A stretch of DNA of 15,386 bases from Spirochaetaceae bacterium (GCA_028820215.1 JAPPKD010000221.1:1-15386), one strand, 5' to 3'. Shown: positions 1 through 8,335, counted from the stretch's first letter. Notes: generated from the sequence alone by a model not told the origin. Translations and numbers: made by a program.

Positions 1-26
1 TTGCTCGGCGCACTCCGCACCTCCTG

Positions 27-59
27 GCGAAAGCCCATGCCGGGCGCAGCAATGAAGAG
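27..59 (-). repeat. Copy 1 of a block shared with 8222-8260, abutting the terminator hairpin
   Basis: On the plus strand this reads GCGAAAGCCCAT, then GCCGGGCGCAG, then CAATGAAGAG. The block at 8222-8260 reads GCGAATGCCCAT, then a 5-nt insertion, then GCCGGGGCGCAG and ACATGAAGAG. Both copies sit immediately beyond (on the minus strand) a strong hairpin that follows a solute-binding-protein gene, and CTCTTCAT is the first sequence after or within the end of each hairpin. The similarity is seen directly. Its function (part of a terminator module, a dispersed repeat, or an RNA-processing site) is unknown. Confidence 0.6.
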
Positions 60-91
60 CGGCTCCGAATCCTCGAGGATCCGGAGCCGCT
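58..91 (-). terminator. Long hairpin after the solute-binding-protein gene, probable transcription terminator
   Basis: The arms AGCGGCTCCG (58-67) and CGGAGCCGCT (82-91) are perfectly complementary. After one A-C mismatch the complementarity continues through ATCCTC/GAGGAT (69-80), so nearly the whole 34 nt is self-complementary. It lies 22 nt past the stop codon of the gene at 114-1691, in the right place to end the leftward sugar-uptake operon. The sequence after it on the minus strand (CTTCATTGCTG) is only moderately T-rich, so it is not a textbook intrinsic terminator. Confidence 0.7.
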
Positions 92-113
92 GAAAGCGCA
101 CAGCTTCTGTCGG

Positions 114-1691
114 TCAGTTCACGAACTGAGACAGCGGCTGCAGGTGCGGGACACCTTCGACCAGGTTGTCCATCTTCAGTTGCTGGTACTCGTCGAGCCC
201 GGCCTTCTTCAGCTCGGCGATGTACTCGTCCCACTGGGAATCGACGTCCGCCTGTCCGGTCGCGAACTTGCCCAGCCACTCGCTGATGATCGGGCCGATC
301 TGGGCGCCCAGGTCGCTGTGGCGCTGGCGGTCCTTCTCGTCCGCGAACGCGATCACGTCACGGGTCTCCAGGTAGGCGCGGTCCTTCACGCGTTGATCCA
401 TGTCACGCAGCGTCTGGTAGAGGGGGATCGACGACACGCGGACGACGTCCGGCATCATCATGAACGCGGCCTCGCCGATGTAATCGGGATCCTTGGTGGG
501 CAGCACGCGGCCGAGGCCGTCGTCGTCGTAGTCCCAGGCGACTCCCTGCTTGCCCCACTCACCGGTATGGTGACCGCTGGCGTCCGGCTGGTAGATCCAG
601 TTGAGCAGCCGCATGGCGGCGTCGACGTCCGACACCGTGGTGCTCACCGAGAGACCGCTGTCCTCGAAGCCGCCGCGGGTGCCGCCGATGCACCCCGGCA
701 CCACGTCCGCGCCGGGCTCGACCGTGATCGGATCCAGGAAGCCGATGATCTCGTGGTAACGGGCCGCGTATTCCTTGGCGGCCGCTTCCGACCTCTTGGC
801 GGCTTCGTAATCCTCGGCGGTGATGCCGTGTTCGGCCATGAACGCGCCTACGCGCCCCGGCATGCCGAATGCGCCGAAGCCGTTCTCCATCGCCACCCGG
901 CCCGCGTTGAAGGCCTGCTTGAGCTGCTCGTCGCTGCCCGTGAACCACTCCTGGTCGATCAGGTCGTTCACGTAGAGATCGGCCAGGAACCTGAGCATGT
1001 CGCGGTAGCGATCGGAGGCCTGATAGACCGAGCCCATGGGCTCGAACGCGAGTCCGAACATCTCGCGGAACCACATCCGGGTAGCCCAGCCGGCGCGGGT
1101 CATGATCGGGATCATGTCCGGGAACATCGCCTTGATCGCCGCGGCCGCTTCGCGCAGTTCGGCGGTGGTGGTCGGCGGATCCATGCCGATGGCCTCGAAG
1201 ACGTCCACGCGGTACGAGACGGCGTTGCAGATGCCGGTGTAGGCGAAGCGCGGCGCCATCCAGAACTCGCCCATGCCGTCGCCGAACAGCCCGGAGTGGG
1301 CGGCGATGTTCAGGCCGCGCGCCTCGATGGACTGCCACAGGTTGGGCACCTTCTCCATGGTGATGTCGCGGAGCGGCATCAGGAACCCGTCATGGCCCAG
1401 CGGACGCACGACGTTGTCGATGATCCGCCCCATCATGTCGGGCATGTCGCCGGCGGCGGCCGCGAGCTGCACCTTGTCGCCGTAGGACTCCTCCGGAATC
1501 CCGGTGACGTCGAGCTGCACCTGCGCCTCCTCCAGGACGATGGCGTAGACCGCAGCGTCCGAGGTCAGGTTCGGGTTGTCGGTCCAGTAGACCAGCGTCG
1601 GCGCCGCCGCGGAACCCTCCTCCTCGCCGGTCGCAAAGGCTCCCGCTGCGACCAGCGCGAGTATCGTTGGGATGAGAATCAGTTTCTTCAT
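114..1691 (-). CDS. Extracellular solute-binding protein of a CUT1-type sugar ABC transporter (LplA-like)
   Basis: This is a predicted periplasmic receptor that captures a sugar or oligosaccharide and delivers it to the two permeases encoded just upstream. The 525-aa length is typical of the large LplA/YtcQ-type receptors. Residues 1-20 form a signal peptide (MKKLILIPTILALVAAGAFA) with a probable signal peptidase I site after AFA. There is no lipobox cysteine, so the mature protein should be soluble. The mature N-terminus is acidic and Glu-rich (TGEEEG), a style common in spirochaete binding proteins. The ATG start is preceded by AGGAAGG at good spacing. The gene is last in a five-gene operon, 96 nt after the LplC-like permease, and is followed by a hairpin. 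The ligand cannot be read from the sequence. The neighbouring PcRGLX/YetA-like gene suggests a pectin-type oligosaccharide (inference). Confidence 0.9.
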   Translation of the reverse strand: MKKLILIPTILALVAAGAFATGEEEGSAAAPTLVYWTDNPNLTSDAAVYAIVLEEAQVQLDVTGIPEESYGDKVQLAAAAGDMPDMMGRIIDNVVRPLGHDGFLMPLRDITMEKVPNLWQSIEARGLNIAAHSGLFGDGMGEFWMAPRFAYTGICNAVSYRVDVFEAIGMDPPTTTAELREAAAAIKAMFPDMIPIMTRAGWATRMWFREMFGLAFEPMGSVYQASDRYRDMLRFLADLYVNDLIDQEWFTGSDEQLKQAFNAGRVAMENGFGAFGMPGRVGAFMAEHGITAEDYEAAKRSEAAAKEYAARYHEIIGFLDPITVEPGADVVPGCIGGTRGGFEDSGLSVSTTVSDVDAAMRLLNWIYQPDASGHHTGEWGKQGVAWDYDDDGLGRVLPTKDPDYIGEAAFMMMPDVVRVSSIPLYQTLRDMDQRVKDRAYLETRDVIAFADEKDRQRHSDLGAQIGPIISEWLGKFATGQADVDSQWDEYIAELKKAGLDEYQQLKMDNLVEGVPHLQPLSQFVN

Positions 1692-1787
1692 CCTGCCTTC
1701 CTCTGCCTCACCCTCCCTTGGGGTGAAGCGTGGTGTGTGCGCCTCCCTTTGACAAAGGGCCGGCCGCGATGAGGCGGCCGCGGCGCG
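1692..1787 (-). other. Hairpin-bearing spacer between permease and solute-binding-protein genes
   Basis: The spacer holds three inverted repeats: CGGCCGC/GCGGCCG (1761-1767 and 1774-1780, 6-nt loop), CCCTTTG/CAAAGGG (1745-1751 and 1753-1759) and CACCC/GGGTG (1709-1713 and 1721-1725). The first lies 7 nt after the permease stop. By analogy with the malE-malF spacer of E. coli, such structures can stabilise or attenuate transcript segments so that the receptor and membrane subunits are made in different amounts. That role is inferred here. Confidence 0.45.
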
Positions 1788-2678
1788 TCATTCCTTGAGT
1801 GACCCGATCATCACTCCCTGTACCAGGTACCGTTGCACGAACGGATAGATGATCAACATGGGTATTATCGACACGAATACCGTCGCGTACCGAAAATTCT
1901 GCGTGTAGGCGGCGTACCTCGCCTCCCGCTCCGCGTCGAACGCGTCGCCTGCCAGCTCCTGGCGCTTGAGCACCACCTCCTGCAGCACGATCTCGCGCAC
2001 GATCATTGGCAGCGGGTACTTCTCCGCATCGTTGAGGTAGATCAGCGCGCTGAAGTAGTCGTTCCAGTGGTCCAGGGCGTAGAACAGGCCGATCGCGGCC
2101 AGGCCCGCCTTGGAGAGGGGCAGGACGATGCTGGCCAGGATCCGCCACCGCCCGGCGCCGTCCAGGAACGCCGACTCCTCCAGGTCCTCCGGAATCGACT
2201 GGAAGAAGGTGCGCAGGATGATCATGTTCCATACCGCGATCGCGGTCGGGAAGAACAGCGCCCATATCGAGTTGACCATCCCCAGCGCCCGCACCAGCAG
2301 ATAGGTCGGGATCAGCCCGCCGGAGAAGAACATCGTGAACACGATCAGGAGCGTCACGAACTTGCGCCCCACCAGGCGCTTCTTGGACAGCGGGTAGGCG
2401 CACAGGCAGGTCATGATCAGGTTGATGGTCGTCCCGAGCACGACGTAGATCAGCGAGTTGCGGTAGCCGACGCCGATCATGGGGTGATCGAGGATGAACT
2501 CGTAGGCGCTCAGGTCGATGTGGCGCGGCAGCCAGGTGATGCCGCGCGCCACCTCGTTCGGGTGGCTGAGCGAGATGGAGAACACGTTGATGACCGGGTA
2601 CAGGGTCGCGGCTCCTGCCAGGAACAGCACCGCGACGACGATCAGGTCGAACCGCTCGATGCGGCGTACGCCTACCAC
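1788..2678 (-). CDS. Carbohydrate ABC transporter permease, LplC/YtcP-like (CUT1 family)
   Basis: This is a 296-aa inner-membrane subunit that pairs with the LplB-like permease encoded immediately upstream to form the sugar channel. About six hydrophobic segments are visible, starting at FDLIVVAVLFLAGAATLYPV. The cytoplasmic EAA-type loop that docks the ATPase reads EDLEESAFLDGAG, followed by RILASIVLPLSK. The C-terminus (QGVMIGSLKE) is characteristic of the LplC/YtcP group. The reading frame is open further upstream, but I chose the GTG at 2676-2678. It overlaps the end of the upstream permease gene (stop at 2672-2674), gives the usual family length and has GGAG 8 nt before it. Translation is therefore probably coupled to the preceding gene. 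No ATPase gene is nearby. Confidence 0.9.
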   Translation of the reverse strand: MVGVRRIERFDLIVVAVLFLAGAATLYPVINVFSISLSHPNEVARGITWLPRHIDLSAYEFILDHPMIGVGYRNSLIYVVLGTTINLIMTCLCAYPLSKKRLVGRKFVTLLIVFTMFFSGGLIPTYLLVRALGMVNSIWALFFPTAIAVWNMIILRTFFQSIPEDLEESAFLDGAGRWRILASIVLPLSKAGLAAIGLFYALDHWNDYFSALIYLNDAEKYPLPMIVREIVLQEVVLKRQELAGDAFDAEREARYAAYTQNFRYATVFVSIIPMLIIYPFVQRYLVQGVMIGSLKE

Positions 2679-3649
2679 AGGGAGGTCTCCGACACCTTGG
2701 AGCTGACCTTGTTGACGATCGTCAGCAGCACCAGGCCGACGACGGACTGGAACAGCCCCACCGCGGTCGCGAACGAGCGCTCCGCGCCGAGCAGCCCGAC
2801 CCGGTACACGTAGGTCGCGATCACGTCGGAGACGCGGATGTTGAGGTCGTTCTGCATCAGGAACACCTTCTGAAAGCCCACCGACAGGATGCCTCCGGTC
2901 TGCAGGATCAGCAGGATGATCGCCACCGACGCCAGGCTGGGCACCGACACGTACCGGATGCGCTGCAGGCGGCTGGCGCCGTCCACGGTGGCCGCCTCGT
3001 AGAGCTCGGGATTGGCGCGGCTGAGCGCGGCCAGGTAGATGATCGCCCCGAAGCCCACGCTCTGCCAGATGCCGGACAGGACGTAGATCGGGCGGAACCA
3101 CCGTGTGTCGGCCATGAAGTAGACCGGCTCCAGGCCCAGGAGGGCGATGATGTGGTTGACCGATCCGTCGCGCGGCGACAGCAGCAGGGTGAGGATGCCG
3201 ACGATGGCGACGATGGAGATGAAGTGCGGCAGGTAGGTGACCGTCTGCACCGTCTTCTTGAAGCGCGGCAGGCGGCATTCGTGCAGCAGCAGGGCCAGGA
3301 TGATCGGCGCCGGGAAGCCCGCCAGCAGCGACCAGAAGGAGAGCTGGAAGGTGTTGTTGATCAGGCGGAAGGATGCGTTCGAGGAGAAGAAGCGGATGAA
3401 GTGATAGAAGCCGAAGTCATCCGCCCAGGGGCTGCCCAGGATGCCGCCCCTGAAGTTGAAGTTCTTGAACGCGATGATCACCCCGTACATCGGCTGGTAG
3501 TGGAAGATCAGGAAGTACGCGACCGGCAGCGCCAGCATCACGTACAGGGCGGGATCCTTGCGCACGCGCGTGATCAGCGCCGTCACCCTGCCGCGCAGGC
3601 CGGCGGGCGCGCGGGCCGCCTGGCTGACCCCGGGCGGTTGGCTGGCCAT
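2672..3649 (-). CDS. Sugar ABC transporter permease, LplB-like (CUT1 family)
   Basis: This 325-aa integral membrane protein is the first of the paired permeases of this uptake system. After a polar ~30-residue N-terminus comes a hydrophobic segment (ALYVMLALPVAYFLIF) and the family signature QPMYGVIIAFKNF. The EAA-type ATPase-docking loop is ELYEAATVDGAS, followed by RIRYVSVPSL near residue 220. The C-terminus (VSETSLW) is like the GEYGIW-type ends of LplB proteins. The ATG lies 2 nt after the stop of the PcRGLX/YetA-like gene. A GGAAGG is present but 12 nt away, so translation probably depends partly on coupling. Its 3' end overlaps the start of the LplC-like permease. It is a distant paralogue of the permease at 11060-12028. 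Confidence 0.9.
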   Translation of the reverse strand: MASQPPGVSQAARAPAGLRGRVTALITRVRKDPALYVMLALPVAYFLIFHYQPMYGVIIAFKNFNFRGGILGSPWADDFGFYHFIRFFSSNASFRLINNTFQLSFWSLLAGFPAPIILALLLHECRLPRFKKTVQTVTYLPHFISIVAIVGILTLLLSPRDGSVNHIIALLGLEPVYFMADTRWFRPIYVLSGIWQSVGFGAIIYLAALSRANPELYEAATVDGASRLQRIRYVSVPSLASVAIILLILQTGGILSVGFQKVFLMQNDLNIRVSDVIATYVYRVGLLGAERSFATAVGLFQSVVGLVLLTIVNKVSSKVSETSLW

Positions 3650-3651
3650 GC

Positions 3652-6600
3652 TCAGCGCGGGCCTTCCGCCGCGCCGTCGTTCAGCGCCTGCAGCAGCGTC
3701 GGGATGTAGCGCGCCTCCTGGGTCAGCGCCTTGCCGACCCGCGGGCGGCCGATCAACTCCTCACCGGTCAGCCCGATGTCGGCCAGGTTGCGGCGCAGGA
3801 TGGCCGCCACCTCGGCGCTGGGGGCGATGCGGTTGCCGTCGGCCAGCCCTTCCAGCACCTGGATCGACCACTCGGGCGAAGGGTCGCCGCCGGCCTCCGG
3901 GCACGACGTGTAGCGGAAGTGCCCGGCGCCGCGGTCGTAGGTGTGCTCGACCAGCCAGCGCACGCCTCCCGTGATCGCCTCCGCCACCCTCTGATCGCCT
4001 GTCAGGTCATGATAGCGGCGCAGCGCCGACAGCAGTACCCCTACCATGAAGCCGGCCTCGCCGAGCGGGCGCGGCAGCCCCCGGCCGCCGTGGCTGGCGG
4101 TGAGGACCCGCTGCCAGCCGCCGCCGGGGCTCTGCGCGGCCAGGACGTGCTCGACGATGATGGCCGCCGCGTTGAGGTAGCGGGGATCGTCGCCCAGCCG
4201 GTCCAGGGCGCACAGGTGGGTGAGCTGCCAGCCGCACTCGCGGGCGTTGTCGAGCGAGAACCAGCGCAGGTTGGCGGTCATCCAGCGCGCCGTGTGCTCC
4301 AGCACCTCGCGGGCGAAGGGGTCGCCGGTGAGCAGGAAATGGAGCGCCGGCCCCTGCACCCACATATGCGACGGGACGGCCGTGGAGCCGGCCATCTTGT
4401 TACGGAAGAACGGCGGCAGGTAGCCGCCGACGTGGCCGGCCATATGCATGACCTGCGCGCCGACCTGCGCCGGGTCGCGGGAGTGGTTGCAGGTGTCGAT
4501 GTCGAGCGTGTGTCGCGCCGTCTCATATCCCAGGGGCAGCCAGCGCGGGTCGCCGCCGCGCAGGAACTCGACCAGGTGGCACCAGGTGGCGTCGTACTCG
4601 TTGTTCTCCCAGAAGCCGCCGGCCTCGGCATCGCCCTTGAAGGTGTCGCCGTAGTTCATGAAGCCGACCTCGTGGCGGCTGGAGCGGTGCTCCAGCCACT
4701 CGGCGAGCGCCCGGTCGACCATGCGCTCGTAGGGCGGATGGGGCGAGTCGTGCTTGGCGGCCAGCGGCTCCAGGACGCCGGTGCTCGCCAGGTAGCCGAA
4801 GTCGGGGCGGACGGCCAGTCGGCCCTGAAACCAGTCGGCCGCCGCGGTCTGCCGCTCGCCGTCGGCGGCGAAGCAGAGCATCAGCTCGGTGGTGAGGGCG
4901 CTGCCCACCTTGATCCGGTAGCAGCCGGACGGCCGGTCGAGCCAGAAATAGAGGCGGTGCCATTCGCGCTCGAAGTCCGGCAGCTCGACCTCCTCGCCCA
5001 GGGCCGGCAGCAGCTCGACGGCGAGCGTGTCGGCGTCGCTGCGCACGGCCTTCGGGTAGAGCTCCCAGAAGTCGCGGACCGCCAGCAGGCACGGGCCGGC
5101 CTCGCTTTCGATGACGAGGCGGCCGGATGCGTGGCCTTCGACGGTGTGCGACCGGCCCTCACCCTCCACGCGGTAGGCGCGGTCGTGCTCGTGCGCCAGG
5201 CGTACGGGCGCGCCGGGAGCCGGCGCCGCCGTCGAACCGCCGGGCATGCCCGCCACCCGGATCGGCTGCCACGGCAGCCGCAGCTCGAGCGAGCGCACGC
5301 GCAGCAGCGACGCCTTCTCGTGCTCGGCACCGTCGATGTCGGCGTCTGCCTCGCCGGAGTCGGCCAGGTGGCTCAGGTCGCCGTGCATGGCCGCGCCGGC
5401 CAGCGGACTGACCACGACCAGCCGCTGCGTGAGCGTCAGCAACGGCTGGCCGGCATTCAGCTGCACCAGCACGGAAGCGCGCAGGTGCTCGACGCCGTTC
5501 GGGTCGGCGACCGGCAACTCGGCGCGGATCGCGACCCGGCGCGGCCCCGCTTCCTCGATGCGCACCTCCTCGACCGGCCCGGAGGTCAGCGGCACGCCGC
5601 TGCCCAGCGCGCCGTGCAGGCCGCCGCCGCGGCAGATGGTCGGCCATTCCCCGTCCCGGAGCACCTCGATCCGCTCGAAGAGGCCGCCGCCTTGCCGCAT
5701 CGTCACCCGCACGTGGCCGTTGCCCGCGGTTACCGCGCCGCCCTCCCGGCTCCAGGTCAGGTCGCTGGCGCTCGCGGGAGCCGTAGCGTCCGCGTCGGTG
5801 AGCGTGACCATGCCGACGGCCGGAGGGGCGCCGCCAGGGCAGCCCGTGTCCAGCAGCGCCCAGCGCGCACTGCCATCGGGCCAGCGCGCATGCACGCGCA
5901 CCTGCGCCTCCTCGCCGTCCCGATCCGCGTCCGGGTCCGCGGCGGACGCGGCCAAGCTCACCCGCGCCGCCGGCTGCCGCAGCGCGCCTCGCGGCAACGG
6001 CACGGCGAAGGTCAGCGGCATACCCGTCGCCGCGTCTCCGCATCGCGCCGCGCCGGTGCTGTCCTCACGCCCGCAGTCGACCACCTCGATCGGGATCCGA
6101 ATCTCAGCCGCGTCCGCATCGGGCGCCGGAGCGGCTGCCGGCAGGTCGACCGTTGCGCGGGTGACCTCGCCGCCGGGCTCGCGAGCCTCCACGTCGATCC
6201 GATAGGGCAGGCCGGGGGTCAACCCCCGCAACGGCAGCGCCAGCAGCGGATACGGCTCGCCGCTGGCCGCGCTCACCGTGGCGCCGACCCCCTCCAGCGG
6301 TGTCGCCGTCGCGGTCACCGAAACCGGCTCGGAGGCGATGCCGTGCAGCTCGATCGTTCCGGGGCCGGTCACGCGCGTGCTGAGGCGGTCCAGGCGCGGC
6401 GCGAACGACGACGCCTCGGGCAGCTCGGTGAGAAACAGCAGCTTCTCCAGGTAGCAGGGGCCGGTACCCTCCGCGCGGACCGTGAACGGCACGCCGGCGC
6501 CCAGGATCTCGACCGGGCGCTCGGCGACGATCAGGTGCCTGCGGTTGTCCAGGCGCTGCGGACGTACCGTGCCCAGGAGCTCTGCGCCGGCCTGCAGGGT

Positions 6601-6945
6601 GTAGCGGTAGTCGTCGCGCTCCGACGCGTACAGCAGCATCCCGATGTACTTGCGGCCGCACACTTGCTCCTTCTCCGGTGGCAGCCAGAATCGATGCCGC
6701 AGCACCGCCGGCATGCCCGACGCGGCCACCGACGGCGTCCGGTAGACCCCGTAGCCGACGCGGAACGGCGTGTTCTGCTGGCCGACGTTGATCTGCCAGC
6801 CGTCGAGCGTCTCCGCTTCGACGGCGTTCACGACGACGATGTCGTCACGGGCGGCGATCGCGTCGATCCGGTCGTCGCCGGCCACGTCGACATGCCCGAT
6901 ATCGACACGGCCGACATCGCCGTCGCCGACGGGCCGCTCGCTCAT
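3652..6945 (-). CDS. PcRGLX/YetA-like protein, putative exo-rhamnogalacturonan lyase-related glycan enzyme
   Basis: This 1097-aa protein resembles the exo-rhamnogalacturonan lyase PcRGLX (PL26) and B. subtilis YetA, whose gene lies beside lplABCD. From about residue 280 it has the N-terminal barrel-like domain with MPLTFAVPLPRGAL and ARWPDGSARWALLD. A beta-sandwich region follows at roughly 410-700. An alpha/alpha-barrel region with NYGDTF (~763), WENNEYD (~780) and CNHSRDP (~818) runs to the C-terminus. Residues 1-280 look like additional beta-rich domains (including FRVGYGVYR and CYLEKLLFLTEL) that I cannot name. No signal peptide is visible, so it should act in the cytoplasm on imported oligosaccharides. 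I chose the ATG at 6943-6945, 17 codons inside the open frame, because it overlaps the upstream stop as ATGA. Lyase activity is inferred from family resemblance; the exact substrate is open. Confidence 0.75.
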   Translation of the reverse strand: MSERPVGDGDVGRVDIGHVDVAGDDRIDAIAARDDIVVVNAVEAETLDGWQINVGQQNTPFRVGYGVYRTPSVAASGMPAVLRHRFWLPPEKEQVCGRKYIGMLLYASERDDYRYTLQAGAELLGTVRPQRLDNRRHLIVAERPVEILGAGVPFTVRAEGTGPCYLEKLLFLTELPEASSFAPRLDRLSTRVTGPGTIELHGIASEPVSVTATATPLEGVGATVSAASGEPYPLLALPLRGLTPGLPYRIDVEAREPGGEVTRATVDLPAAAPAPDADAAEIRIPIEVVDCGREDSTGAARCGDAATGMPLTFAVPLPRGALRQPAARVSLAASAADPDADRDGEEAQVRVHARWPDGSARWALLDTGCPGGAPPAVGMVTLTDADATAPASASDLTWSREGGAVTAGNGHVRVTMRQGGGLFERIEVLRDGEWPTICRGGGLHGALGSGVPLTSGPVEEVRIEEAGPRRVAIRAELPVADPNGVEHLRASVLVQLNAGQPLLTLTQRLVVVSPLAGAAMHGDLSHLADSGEADADIDGAEHEKASLLRVRSLELRLPWQPIRVAGMPGGSTAAPAPGAPVRLAHEHDRAYRVEGEGRSHTVEGHASGRLVIESEAGPCLLAVRDFWELYPKAVRSDADTLAVELLPALGEEVELPDFEREWHRLYFWLDRPSGCYRIKVGSALTTELMLCFAADGERQTAAADWFQGRLAVRPDFGYLASTGVLEPLAAKHDSPHPPYERMVDRALAEWLEHRSSRHEVGFMNYGDTFKGDAEAGGFWENNEYDATWCHLVEFLRGGDPRWLPLGYETARHTLDIDTCNHSRDPAQVGAQVMHMAGHVGGYLPPFFRNKMAGSTAVPSHMWVQGPALHFLLTGDPFAREVLEHTARWMTANLRWFSLDNARECGWQLTHLCALDRLGDDPRYLNAAAIIVEHVLAAQSPGGGWQRVLTASHGGRGLPRPLGEAGFMVGVLLSALRRYHDLTGDQRVAEAITGGVRWLVEHTYDRGAGHFRYTSCPEAGGDPSPEWSIQVLEGLADGNRIAPSAEVAAILRRNLADIGLTGEELIGRPRVGKALTQEARYIPTLLQALNDGAAEGPR

Positions 6946-8207
6946 GGACGCGCGTAGCTCACCGCAAGCATGGCGTCGACGTCCATCGGATCGCACCCGA
7001 GCTGCTTGCGCAGCACGGCGAGCTGCTCCTCCTCGGAGCGGAGCTCCAGGTCGGCCGCCAGCGGCAGCGCCAGCTCCACGCCGCCGCGCAGTTCGGACTC
7101 GTCGCAGGCCTGACTCATCTCCATCGCCGCCAGCGCATCGCGGTCGGTGTACTCCCAGCCCCGGCTCGCCAACTCCGCCGCCGCCTCCTGCGAACCGTTG
7201 TGCCGGTGCACGGCCAGCACGAAGTCGACGATGTGGCCGGCCACCGCGGCGCCGTAGTAGGGGCGGCCGGTGCGGGTGGGAACGCGATACGGGTTGACGT
7301 ATTCGATGGTCCTGCCCGGGACCTCGACCGTGGAGCGGGTCCAGACGTCGTCGGCCTGCTCATGGACGACCGGGCCGATGATGTCCGCCTTGCCGCCCGC
7401 GGCGAGCGACTCGTCGCTGCAGATGCGCACCTCGGCGACTCCGGTCCAGTTCTCGGCCGGCGTCTGCACGACCGTGCCGCGGGCACCTGCGAGCTCCGTA
7501 TACCCGGGCCGCGGATGCCGGCCCAGGTTGCCCTTGACGTTGCCCGCAAGGTCGACGACGAAGCGGTCCTGAGGGAACGTGAAGAAGTTGCAGTGGAACC
7601 CCTCGTCGACGTGGTGGCGGTGCGGCATCGAGTTGTACGGGGCCACCGGCATCTTGTGGCTGATCGTACGCGCGGTCAGCGGGTGCGACTCGTAGAAGAC
7701 GATCCAGCGCGAGTTGTTGTGGTAGCCGGTGTGGTCGTACATGCACAGCACCCGCCGAACCTCGCCGATCGCCCCTGAGGCCGCCACCGCCTTGCTGATC
7801 CGGTCGATCGGAAAGCGCCAGAAGTTCTCACCAATGCGCAGGACGACGTTGCCGTCCCTGGCGCGTTCGGACATCTCCCGGCCCTGCTTGAGAGTCACCG
7901 CCATGGAGGTCTCCACGTCGTGGTGGATGCCGTTCGCGGAGAGAAAGGACGAGATGGAGTGATGCGAGGGCACCGGTGTGACCACCAGCGCCGCCTCCGC
8001 CACCTGCGAGTCCACCAGTTCGAAGATGGAGTGGAACGGCCGGGCGCCCAGTTGCGCGGCCAGCGCGTCGGAGTGCTCGGCCACGGGGTCGCACACCGCG
8101 ACCAGGTCCAGCCACTCGCCGAGGTGGGGGAGAATCGGCGCGTAGACGGTGCTGGCCCGGTTGCCGGCGCCGATCAGTGCCACGCGCAGGGGTTTGTCAT
8201 TGCTCAT
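6942..8207 (-). CDS. Gfo/Idh/MocA family NAD(P)-dependent oxidoreductase
   Basis: This 421-aa cytoplasmic enzyme probably oxidises or reduces a sugar or sugar acid released by the neighbouring glycan enzyme. The N-terminal Rossmann domain starts LRVALIGAGNRAST (GxGxxA-type loop at residues 13-18) and has the acidic residue after strand 2 in VAVCDP. The usual Glu-Lys-Pro motif that follows the Rossmann core is replaced by Glu-Thr-Ser (VETSMA, residues 98-103), so the canonical lysine is missing. The C-terminal half is His-rich (MPHRHHVDEGFHCNFF), which may supply other catalytic residues. The ATG at 8205-8207 lacks a clear ribosome binding site. The gene is the first of module 1, downstream of the hairpin at 8258-8292, and overlaps the next gene by 4 nt. 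The exact substrate is unknown. Confidence 0.88.
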   Translation of the reverse strand: MSNDKPLRVALIGAGNRASTVYAPILPHLGEWLDLVAVCDPVAEHSDALAAQLGARPFHSIFELVDSQVAEAALVVTPVPSHHSISSFLSANGIHHDVETSMAVTLKQGREMSERARDGNVVLRIGENFWRFPIDRISKAVAASGAIGEVRRVLCMYDHTGYHNNSRWIVFYESHPLTARTISHKMPVAPYNSMPHRHHVDEGFHCNFFTFPQDRFVVDLAGNVKGNLGRHPRPGYTELAGARGTVVQTPAENWTGVAEVRICSDESLAAGGKADIIGPVVHEQADDVWTRSTVEVPGRTIEYVNPYRVPTRTGRPYYGAAVAGHIVDFVLAVHRHNGSQEAAAELASRGWEYTDRDALAAMEMSQACDESELRGGVELALPLAADLELRSEEEQLAVLRKQLGCDPMDVDAMLAVSYARP

Positions 8208-8221
8208 GGCGGCAGTCTATC

Positions 8222-8260
8222 GCGAATGCCCATTCCCTGCCGGGGCGCAGACATGAAGAG
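8222..8260 (-). repeat. Copy 2 of the terminator-flanking block (compare 27-59)
   Basis: The plus strand reads GCGAATGCCCAT, TCCCT, GCCGGGGCGCAG, ACATGAAGAG. Apart from the TCCCT insertion, one extra G and three substitutions, it matches 27-59. It lies between the hairpin that ends module 2 and the start of the oxidoreductase gene, so it is also in the 5' leader of module 1 if transcription reads through. Function unknown. Confidence 0.6.
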
Positions 8261-8292
8261 AGCCGGGCCTGCAGATCGCCGGCCCGGCTCTC
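8258..8292 (-). terminator. 12-bp GC-rich hairpin after the second solute-binding-protein gene, probable terminator
   Basis: GAGAGCCGGGCC (8258-8269) and GGCCCGGCTCTC (8281-8292) form a perfect 12-bp stem with an 11-nt loop. It lies 43 nt after the stop of the gene at 8336-10054. The sequence following it on the minus strand is CTTCATGTCTG, with no clear T-run, so termination may be partial and some transcripts could continue into the oxidoreductase gene 50 nt further on. Confidence 0.65.
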
Positions 8293-8335
8293 GGTCGACC
8301 TCGTGCGAGGTCTTCAGGCTACACGCCTGATCGGT

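Noticed and set aside
144..1772. Long plus-strand open frame of 542 codons opposite the first solute-binding-protein gene
   Set aside because: It is the antisense shadow of the real gene in G+C-rich DNA, with Val/Asp/His/Arg-rich low-information sequence and no ribosome binding site or domain.
3919..6957. 1012-codon plus-strand open frame opposite the YetA-like gene
   Set aside because: Antisense shadow with repetitive Arg/Gln/Ala/Val/Gly composition. The opposite strand has clear family motifs and operon-type start and stop overlaps.
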